5,260 nt of DNA from Pirellulaceae bacterium (GTDB taxonomy: Bacteria > Planctomycetota > Planctomycetia > Pirellulales > Pirellulaceae). The DNA lies in NCBI GenBank assembly GCA_020846515.1, contig JADLDX010000244.1, positions 1-5,260 on the forward strand, read 5' to 3'. The notes beneath the pieces are model-generated. The model saw only the letters and a list, made by a program, of their open reading frames with translations, searched no databases and was not told the DNA's origin. Positions 1-5,260 of this stretch are shown here, one piece after another (within the stretch, counting starts at the first letter, position 1; every line of letters starts with the position of its first letter). Made by a program: the position numbers and the translations under genes.

Positions 1-1788
1 CGCCAGCCATCAGCAACAGCTGCAGCGCCAGCGACATCGTTCTCTACCAACGCAACTTTGTATTCAACTTTACAGCCCATTGATCTTTATTGGCAAGCGG
101 CCTTGTCTGCGCATGACCTGGAGCCGGCTGAGCCGGCGTCGCGTCGAGTGCTTATGCGCAGGCTCTATTACGACCTGGTTGGCATTCCACCTACGTTTGA
201 AGAGCTGCAAAAATTTGAGGAGGCATCAGATACTCGAGCATACGAGCAAGTGGTTGATCGTTTGTTGGCCAGTCCACGATTTGGAGAGCGTTGGGGGCGT
301 TACTGGCTAGACCTGGTGCGTTTCGCAGAGACCAATGGTTATGAACGCGATGCAGTAAAGCCTCACGCGTGGCGTTATCGCGATTGGATCGTGCAAGCGT
401 TGAATGACGATATGCCTTACGATCAATTTGTCATCCAGCAATTGGCCGGGGACGAGTTGCCCGATCGTTCACTCTCCAGCGTCATAGCCACAGGCTTCTT
501 GCGCTTAGGTACATGGGATGATGAGCCTAACGATACGTTGGAGTATCAATACGAACGTCTGGAAGACATGGTGCACGCCACGACGACGGCCTTCTTAGGG
601 CTGACGGTCAAGTGTGCGCGGTGTCATGACCACAAGTTCGATCCGATTCCGCAGAGCGACTATTATCGAATTGCGGCGACATTTTGGGCTGGACCGGTTG
701 CGCACCGCAAACGGGAGTGGAATGGTGGTCCGACCAAAGAAGAATTGGGATTCGATGTGTTGGGCTGGACCGACTTGGGCCGCGAAGCTCCGGAACTACA
801 GCTGCTCAAGAAAGGCAACGTGCATCGCCCGGCCGGCGTCATACCGCCCGGTTCCTTGACTGCGATGCCGGCCGTGACTCGCAACTTTGAGCCTCCACCT
901 GAGGGCAGCCGGACCACTCAGAGGCGATTGCAGTTGGCACACTGGATCGTCGATCGACAGAATCCGCTGACCGCGCGGGTCCTGGTTAATCGTTTATGGC
1001 AACATCTATTTGGCGAAGGCCTGATGCGGTCTCCCGACAACTTTGGATTTCAGGGTAACTTGCCCACGCATCCCGAACTGTTGGACTGGCTGGCTCTTGA
1101 TTTCATTCAGAGTGGTTGGCAAATCAAACGCATGATCAAGCACATGGTCATGTCCCAAGCTTATCAGCAAAGTTCACAGCATCGGTACGCCAGTCAATAT
1201 GAAGTAAGCGATCCGGCTAACCAATGGCTTTGGCGAGCCCATCGTCGCCGTTTGGATGCCGAGGCATTGCGAGATTCCCTGCTGCTGGTCAGCGGCCGAT
1301 TGGATTTGCGTGCCGGCGGTGAGAGCTTTAAAGCGCCGATCAATCACGAAGCCTTGGAAGGTTTATCGATGAAAGGTGGAGCGTATCAGGCCTCACCGGC
1401 GAGTGAAACAAATCGACGCAGTATCTATATGTTTGCCAAACGTTCGCTGGCAGTACCGTTAATGACTGTGTTTGATTGCTGTGATACGACGACACCCAGT
1501 GGGCGACGCGATGTGACGATCGTGGCACCTCAAGCACTGACGCTGATGAACAACGACTCGATATGGGCAGAGAGCAGCGCCATTGCCCAGCAAGTGCTGG
1601 AATCCGGCCGCGATGACAGGCTGCGTGCGCGCACCGCTTGGAAGTTGGTGTTGGGACGCGAACCGTTACCCCATGAAATCGATTTGGCCTGTACTCATGT
1701 GGCCAAGTCGAAATTAGCGGAACTCCCAGCCTGGACAGAGCTGTGTCACGTGTTGCTCAATACCAATGAATTCATCTATGTGGACTAA
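1..1788 (+). CDS. DUF1549/DUF1553 (PSCyt2-PSD1) protein, 5' end missing
   Basis: This is the C-terminal 595 residues of a protein whose start lies left of the window: the frame is open from base 1, and a family-typical DUF1549 beginning (IDLYW, residue 27 of the visible part) sits close to the edge. DUF1549 (PSCyt2) runs over about residues 27-235. It includes RRLYYDLVGIPPT, LLASPRFGERWGRYWLD and the family motif CARCHDHKFDPI; CARCH (residues 205-209, bases 613-627) has the CxxCH form of a haem-c site. A compact linker with LLKKGNVHRPAGVIPPGSL follows, then DUF1553 (PSD1), about residues 308-590, with LVNRLWQHLFGEGL, HRRRLDAEALRDSL and VAPQALTLMNN. Full family members usually carry a signal peptide and often an N-terminal PSCyt1 cytochrome domain; both would lie off the window if present. 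The family is abundant in planctomycetes, probably exported, with no proven reaction; a redox role is only inferred from the CxxCH motif. It ends inside the DUF1501 gene, so the two are probably co-transcribed. The family call is very secure; the function is unknown. Confidence 0.95.
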   Translation, partial: RQPSATAAAPATSFSTNATLYSTLQPIDLYWQAALSAHDLEPAEPASRRVLMRRLYYDLVGIPPTFEELQKFEEASDTRAYEQVVDRLLASPRFGERWGRYWLDLVRFAETNGYERDAVKPHAWRYRDWIVQALNDDMPYDQFVIQQLAGDELPDRSLSSVIATGFLRLGTWDDEPNDTLEYQYERLEDMVHATTTAFLGLTVKCARCHDHKFDPIPQSDYYRIAATFWAGPVAHRKREWNGGPTKEELGFDVLGWTDLGREAPELQLLKKGNVHRPAGVIPPGSLTAMPAVTRNFEPPPEGSRTTQRRLQLAHWIVDRQNPLTARVLVNRLWQHLFGEGLMRSPDNFGFQGNLPTHPELLDWLALDFIQSGWQIKRMIKHMVMSQAYQQSSQHRYASQYEVSDPANQWLWRAHRRRLDAEALRDSLLLVSGRLDLRAGGESFKAPINHEALEGLSMKGGAYQASPASETNRRSIYMFAKRSLAVPLMTVFDCCDTTTPSGRRDVTIVAPQALTLMNNDSIWAESSAIAQQVLESGRDDRLRARTAWKLVLGREPLPHEIDLACTHVAKSKLAELPAWTELCHVLLNTNEFIYVD

Positions 1789-3286
1789 GACCATGCGAGC
1801 TTTGGACACGAATCGAAATAGCCAGCGTTATCCATGTGGCATGCTCCGCCGCGAAGCTCTCTGGCAAATGGGCGGTGGCTTTGCCGGCGTCGCGCTCACC
1901 GCCATGCTGGAGCAAGATGGTTTCTTTCACAAAGTTGGCTATGCGGCCGAGCCGACCACGTCGTCTGCCACTGGCAATCCCTTGGCACCGCGCGCTCCAC
2001 ACTTTGTCACAAAAGCCAAGAGTTGCATTTTTTTGATGATGAACGGTGGCCCGAGTCAGGTGGATACCTGGGACTTTAAACCAGCCTTACAAAAATACGC
2101 TGGCAAGTCGATGCCGGCGGATAAGAAGTTCATCAACTCGGGAGGTCGAGCCATAGGCTACCTGGCCCCGGCGGTACGGCCATTCAGGCCAGGCGGCGAA
2201 AGCGGACTGATGATTTCAGACTTCTTTCCCAAGACTCGCCAGCATGCCGACAAACTGGCAGTGATTCGTTCGTGCTACACCGATACCCATGCGCACGGTT
2301 CCGCGCTTGTGCAAATGAACAGTGGCAAGCCCATCATCGGTCGGCCTTCGCTGGGCAGTTGGATAACCTACGGATTGGGATCTGAAAACCAAGACTTACC
2401 CGGTTACGTCGTTATGCTAGATAAACGCGGTGGTCCCATTGGTGGGCAACCCAACTGGTCCAGTGGCTTTATTCCCGCTTCCTTCCAGGGCACCCTCTTT
2501 CGCCCGGTTGGCAACCCGATACTGGACTTAGCACCACCCTCTGGCGTGACGCGCCAGCAGCAGCGTGGACAATTGGACTTGTTGGCCGAATTGAATCGCG
2601 ATCACAGGGCGACGCGTCCGGGTGCCAGCGAATTGGCGGCCCGTGCGGCCAGCTACGAACTGGCTTTTCGCATGCAGGCCGAAGCCCCTCCAGCCGTGGA
2701 CTTGGGACAGGAATCGGCTTCAACCCTTCAGGCCTATGGCGTTGATCTGCCCCAAACCGCTGAGTTTGGCCGCAATTGTTTGATCGCTCGGCGACTGGTG
2801 GAGCGTGGCGTCCGCTTCATCCAGTTGTATTCCGGTGGAGGCCATTTGGAAGAAACGTGGGACGCGCACCAAAGCGTAGAGTTGAACCATGGCCGACACG
2901 CTCTCGAGACAGATCAACCGATTGCGGCGCTGCTGACCGATTTGGCCAATCGCGGCTTGTTGGACTCGACGCTCGTAGTGTGGGGCGGTGAGTTCGGTCG
3001 CATGCCATTTAGCGAAGGCGTGGGTAAACCTGGGCGAAATCACAACCCGTATGGATTCTCGATGTGGATGGCCGGCAGTGGCGTCAAAGGCGGGGTGGCC
3101 TACGGGGAAACCGACGAACTTGGATTTGAAGCCACCAGCGATCGGGTGCACGTCCATGACATACACGCCACAATTTTGCACTTGCTGGGCCTGGACCACA
3201 CACGTTTGACCTACTTCCATCAAGGTCGCGACGATCGCTTGACCGACGTCTTCGGAAGGGTCATTAGCGAAGTGATAAGCACGTGA
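1766..3286 (+). CDS. DUF1501 family protein (alkaline phosphatase/sulfatase-like fold)
   Basis: Complete gene, 506 residues from the first ATG. The N-terminus has CGMLRREALWQMGGGFAGVA (residues 24-43), the usual DUF1501 leader: a twin arginine followed by a Gly/Ala-rich hydrophobic stretch, suggesting Tat-type export. The core follows the family order: FLMMNGGPSQVDTWD (about 89-103), HAHGSALVQMNSG (175-187), a GGGHLEETWDAH segment (358-368), NHG (374-376), VVWGGEFGRMPF (404-415), GRNHNPYGFSMW (423-434) and HVHDIHATILHLLGLDH (462-478). The conserved His and Asp residues (H177, D366, H368, H426, H464, D465, H467) resemble metal-site residues of the alkaline phosphatase superfamily, to which DUF1501 is related; no substrate is known. 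Start choice: ATG 1766 overlaps the upstream gene by 23 bases. ATG 1778 and ATG 1793 (4 bases past the upstream stop) are alternatives, and none has a good ribosome binding site. ATG 1841 is too late because it would cut off the conserved Cys-Gly before the twin arginine. A DUF1549/DUF1553 gene directly upstream is the standard planctomycete arrangement. Family certain, role unknown. Confidence 0.95.
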   Translation: MNSSMWTKTMRALDTNRNSQRYPCGMLRREALWQMGGGFAGVALTAMLEQDGFFHKVGYAAEPTTSSATGNPLAPRAPHFVTKAKSCIFLMMNGGPSQVDTWDFKPALQKYAGKSMPADKKFINSGGRAIGYLAPAVRPFRPGGESGLMISDFFPKTRQHADKLAVIRSCYTDTHAHGSALVQMNSGKPIIGRPSLGSWITYGLGSENQDLPGYVVMLDKRGGPIGGQPNWSSGFIPASFQGTLFRPVGNPILDLAPPSGVTRQQQRGQLDLLAELNRDHRATRPGASELAARAASYELAFRMQAEAPPAVDLGQESASTLQAYGVDLPQTAEFGRNCLIARRLVERGVRFIQLYSGGGHLEETWDAHQSVELNHGRHALETDQPIAALLTDLANRGLLDSTLVVWGGEFGRMPFSEGVGKPGRNHNPYGFSMWMAGSGVKGGVAYGETDELGFEATSDRVHVHDIHATILHLLGLDHTRLTYFHQGRDDRLTDVFGRVISEVIST

Positions 3287-3318
3287 GCAAACCAGATTCG
3301 GCTGCAGCAGCACTAACA

Positions 3319-3340
3319 CTCCCTTCGGGCCCGGAGGGAG
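3319..3340 (+). terminator. GC-rich hairpin preceding the main terminator
   Basis: CTCCCTTC (3319-3326) pairs with GGAGGGAG (3333-3340): eight pairs, one of them G-U, closing a GGGCCC loop. It starts 32 bases after the DUF1501 stop and ends 4 bases before the A/T-flanked terminator stem. It has no T-run of its own, so alone it is not an intrinsic terminator. It may help RNA polymerase pausing or protect the 3' end of the transcript. The pairing is seen directly; the role is inferred. Confidence 0.5.
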
Positions 3341-3344
3341 GGTC

Positions 3345-3374
3345 GAAAAAACAGGCGAATAAGCCTGTTTTTTC
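3345..3374 (+). terminator. Strong intrinsic terminator, symmetric (possibly bidirectional)
   Basis: GAAAAAACAGGC (3345-3356) is perfectly complementary to GCCTGTTTTTTC (3363-3374), with a 6-base loop GAATAA. The G/C-containing inner stem followed by six T is the classic Rho-independent form. Because six A precede the stem, the same structure works for transcripts arriving from the right. It lies 58 bases past the DUF1501 stop and most simply ends the DUF1549/DUF1553-DUF1501 transcript. There is no convincing opposing gene within the window. Confidence 0.88.
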
Positions 3375-3959
3375 GGGGAGGGTGCGTGCGCCGCACAGAC
3401 GAGTTGGCAGCGCAGTGCTTCACGAGTCGCGGAGCGATTCGTCTACTGCCCACACTGCGCGGGTCGCCTCCCAAAACTTTCGTCACAGTAATGCTATCGT
3501 TGGACGGCTCAGACGACGGCCCGACCCAGTGGCGTTGTGGTAAGTCTTCGCGAACCACCCCCGTTCGCTTTTCCTGCCACCGGAGAATCAACTACAACGT
3601 GACGAACCGGTTTGTGCCGCAAAACCGTAGGAAATGGTCGCTATCCAGGTGCCAATACCGGTACGCTCTCGCAGGCAGGTCCCTGGCTGTTGGGGCATGT
3701 AAGGGTGGTGGTGGTTAGTTGGTCGGAGCCAAACAGAGGGTTACAAAGTGAGCTTTCCAGAGGTCTACCATCTGGAGCTGTGCGAAACTTAATCTGTTTT
3801 AGTGGGTTAAAGCCTATACGGGTTGTACCAATTTCTAGGTGACGGGGCTTGTCAGGTCGACTAGAATTAGAGGGTGCATTTTGCCAGCGGTCTAATTGCC
3901 GCCCGTCGAATTCATTCCCGCGGTTCGTTCCCACCTACCCCCTTCGTTATCGATTCTGT
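3375..3959. other. Intergenic stretch with no convincing gene
   Basis: About 585 bases between the terminator and the adaptor gene. Open frames of 76-110 codons occur on both strands and overlap one another (for example + 3386-3718, + 3612-3842, - 3641-3934). None has a recognisable domain, a hydrophobic leader or a ribosome binding site, and their predicted proteins are rich in Arg/Ser/Gly/Pro as expected of non-coding frames. I see no tRNA or rRNA fold, no tandem repeat and no insertion-sequence ends. Small inverted repeats are present at 3608-3627, 3656-3663 and 3751-3779. The promoter of the downstream gene should lie here, but no clear -35/-10 pair can be picked out. Confidence 0.6.
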
Positions 3960-3963
3960 GGAG
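3960..3963 (+). promoter_or_regulatory. Possible Shine-Dalgarno of the adaptor gene
   Basis: GGAG stands 2 bases before ATG 3966 and 8 bases before the in-frame ATG 3972. The second spacing is the normal one, so if this site is used translation probably begins at 3972, giving a protein two residues shorter. Planctomycete genes often have no such site, so a four-base match could be chance. Confidence 0.4.
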
Positions 3964-3965
3964 CT

Positions 3966-5260
3966 ATGAAAATGGACCATCGCCCAGCGTGTCACCACGC
4001 AGGTAGCCTCAGGAGTGTGCATTCCACCCGCCAACGCCGTATTCCCGCGGCTCGGCGCACAGGCCGTGTGATGACCATCATCATTGCCCTGCTGGCGTTG
4101 TTTGGCGGCGGCGGATATGCGGCATATCGAATTTTCATGCCCGCTACCGACGGCAACATGGAAGGCCCGTTGCTGCAGAGCGTTAGTCGGGGACCTTTCG
4201 ACCACATCGTCTTGGAAGAAGGCGAAGTTGAGAGCAGCAGCAACATCGACGTGTTGTGCGAAGTCAAGACTCGCGGGACCTCAGGCACACCTATTTTGTG
4301 GGTGATCGATGAAGGTACCTATGTCAAAAAGGGCGACAAACTAGTGGAACTAGACAGTTCCGCCCTGGAAACGGAATTGCAGGCTCAACGCATTTTGGTA
4401 TCGAGTGCGGAAGCCGTCGTTATCAGCAGCAAGGCGGCTGTGAGGACCGCTGAGATTTCCTTACAGGAATATCTCGAAGGTACTTACGAGACCGAACGCC
4501 GTACGATTCTTAGTGAAATCGCGCTGGCTGAGCAAGAAATGCGAAAGATGGAACTCAACCTGGCCAGTGCTGAACGCCTGGCGGCTAAGGGCATGTTCAA
4601 GTCTCTGCAAATCGATGCGGACAAATTCGCCGTCTCAAATTCGAAGAACATGCTCGACTCAGCCACCGGTCGCCTGCGCGTGCTGGAACAACTGACCAAA
4701 GAAAAAATGAAGGTTCAGTTGGAAAGTGCCATTGATGCCGCCAAGGCCAAGCTTTCGTCAGACGAAAGTGTATTAAATGAAGAAATGAACAAGCTGAAGG
4801 AAGCGGAAGACCAGATTGCCAAGTGCGTCATCACTTCGCCAGCCGATGGCGTAGTCGTTCACAACAATGTCTTCAGCGGTCGAGGTGGCGCCGAGTTCGT
4901 CGTCGAGGCTGGTGCATCGGCCCGCGAACGTCAATGCATTATCAAACTGCCCGATCCCAATAAGATGCAGGTCAAAGCCAAGATCAACGAGTCGCGGATT
5001 ACGTTGATTCGCGAAGGCATGCCGGTTCGCATCGGCATCACGGCAGCCTCCGATGAACTGAAAGGTCGCGTCAAGCGCGTCAACAAGTATGCCGAACCAG
5101 GCAGTTGGTTTAGTTCATCGGTCAAGGAATATGCGACCTATATCGAGATCATGAATCCACCCGAGACGATTCGAACGGGCATGACCTCAGAGGTCCGCAT
5201 CTTCGTCGAACAACTAGAAGATGCACTCAAAATCCCAGTTCAAGTCATTTATGAATATAA
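3966..5260 (+). CDS. HlyD/RND-type periplasmic adaptor (membrane fusion protein), 3' end missing
   Basis: First 431 residues of a gene that runs off the right edge with no stop. Domains in order: a basic cytoplasmic leader (residues 1-35, RQRR and ARRTGR); one membrane anchor (about 36-57, MTIIIALLALFGGGGYAAY); the first lipoyl/biotinyl half (about 78-131, with WVIDEGTYVKKGDKLVELD); a long coiled-coil hairpin (about 131-287) with its tip near RLAAKGMFKSLQ (204-215); the second lipoyl half (VITSPADGVV, 288-297); and a beta-barrel (about 333-425) with MQVKAKINESRI and GMTSEVRIFVEQL. IPVQVIYEY at the edge begins the usual membrane-proximal segment. Such adaptors link an inner-membrane ABC or RND pump to an outer-membrane TolC-like channel for export; the matching pump genes are expected downstream but not visible. 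The start may be ATG 3966, ATG 3972 (better spaced from GGAG 3960-3963) or ATG 4071 (M36), which would remove the basic leader. The frame is open upstream to a stop at 3840-3842. Substrate unknown. Family call secure. Confidence 0.93.
   Translation, partial: MKMDHRPACHHAGSLRSVHSTRQRRIPAARRTGRVMTIIIALLALFGGGGYAAYRIFMPATDGNMEGPLLQSVSRGPFDHIVLEEGEVESSSNIDVLCEVKTRGTSGTPILWVIDEGTYVKKGDKLVELDSSALETELQAQRILVSSAEAVVISSKAAVRTAEISLQEYLEGTYETERRTILSEIALAEQEMRKMELNLASAERLAAKGMFKSLQIDADKFAVSNSKNMLDSATGRLRVLEQLTKEKMKVQLESAIDAAKAKLSSDESVLNEEMNKLKEAEDQIAKCVITSPADGVVVHNNVFSGRGGAEFVVEAGASARERQCIIKLPDPNKMQVKAKINESRITLIREGMPVRIGITAASDELKGRVKRVNKYAEPGSWFSSSVKEYATYIEIMNPPETIRTGMTSEVRIFVEQLEDALKIPVQVIYEY

Noticed and set aside
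2720..3319. 199-codon open frame on the minus strand
   Set aside because: It lies almost wholly antisense to the conserved core of the DUF1501 gene and shows no domain of its own; a shadow caused by codon bias of the real gene.
3608..3627. Small inverted repeat CGGTTT/AAACCG with an 8-base loop, and the 8-base palindrome TACCGGTA at 3656-3663
   Set aside because: Too short to separate from chance, with no T-run and no position next to a gene start.
3386..3718. 110-codon open frame on the plus strand starting with GTG
   Set aside because: No ribosome binding site, Arg/Ser-rich unlike the neighbouring proteins, no recognisable domain, and it overlaps open frames on both strands.
3823..3867. 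Promoter-like hexamers TTGTAC (3823), TTGTCA (3849) and TAGAAT (3862)
   Set aside because: Spacing between the possible -35 and -10 elements is wrong (7 bases for TTGTCA-TAGAAT, 33 for TTGTAC-TAGAAT), so no promoter can be claimed.
3641..3934. 97-codon open frame on the minus strand in the intergenic stretch
   Set aside because: Part of it reads like protein, but there is no recognised family or start signal, and it overlaps plus-strand frames of similar length. Kept only as part of the intergenic finding.
3912..4288. Two overlapping minus-strand open frames (3912-4205 and 3992-4288)
   Set aside because: Antisense to the start of the adaptor gene, whose frame shows clear domain structure; they are shadows.
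1..5260. Mobile element, CRISPR, phage or defence system
   Set aside because: No transposase, integrase, terminal inverted repeats, regularly spaced repeats or known defence domains were seen; all three genes belong to recognised planctomycete or general transport families.

Overview
The window looks like ordinary chromosomal DNA of a planctomycete, most likely a Pirellulaceae/Pirellulales-type bacterium. The main reason is the tandem pair of a DUF1549/DUF1553 (PSCyt2/PSD1) protein followed by a DUF1501 protein, which is a hallmark paralogous gene pair of Planctomycetota and related PVC bacteria. The third gene, a membrane-anchored adaptor protein, also matches a sub-type common in planctomycetes. 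Shine-Dalgarno sequences are weak or absent, as is usual in this phylum. Taxonomy below phylum is inference.

Layout, all genes on the + strand. (1) Bases 1-1788: the 3' part of a DUF1549/DUF1553 gene whose start lies left of the window. The reading frame is open to base 1, so the first possible start codon (TTG at 58) is not a real start. (2) Bases 1766-3286: a complete DUF1501 gene, overlapping gene 1 by 23 bases if the first ATG is used and clearly in the same operon. (3) Bases 3319-3374: two hairpins in a row after the DUF1501 stop. The second is a perfect 12-bp stem flanked by A6/T6, a textbook intrinsic terminator that is symmetric and so could stop transcription from either side. (4) Bases 3375-3959: about 585 bases with no convincing gene, presumably a spacer carrying the promoter of the next gene. 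(5) Base 3966 to the right edge: the 5' part of a HlyD/RND-type periplasmic adaptor (membrane fusion protein). It runs off the window without a stop and has a basic N-terminus, one membrane anchor, split lipoyl domain, long coiled-coil hairpin and beta-barrel.

How they work together: genes 1 and 2 form one transcription unit of exported proteins that are very common in planctomycetes and still have no settled biochemical role. Gene 5 belongs to a separate unit, probably the first gene of an efflux or secretion operon whose permease/ATPase genes would lie to the right. I see no mobile element, CRISPR array, RNA gene or phage feature, and no evidence for a new multi-gene system. The points worth a second look are the start-site and overlap questions, the terminator structure and the unexplained intergenic stretch.
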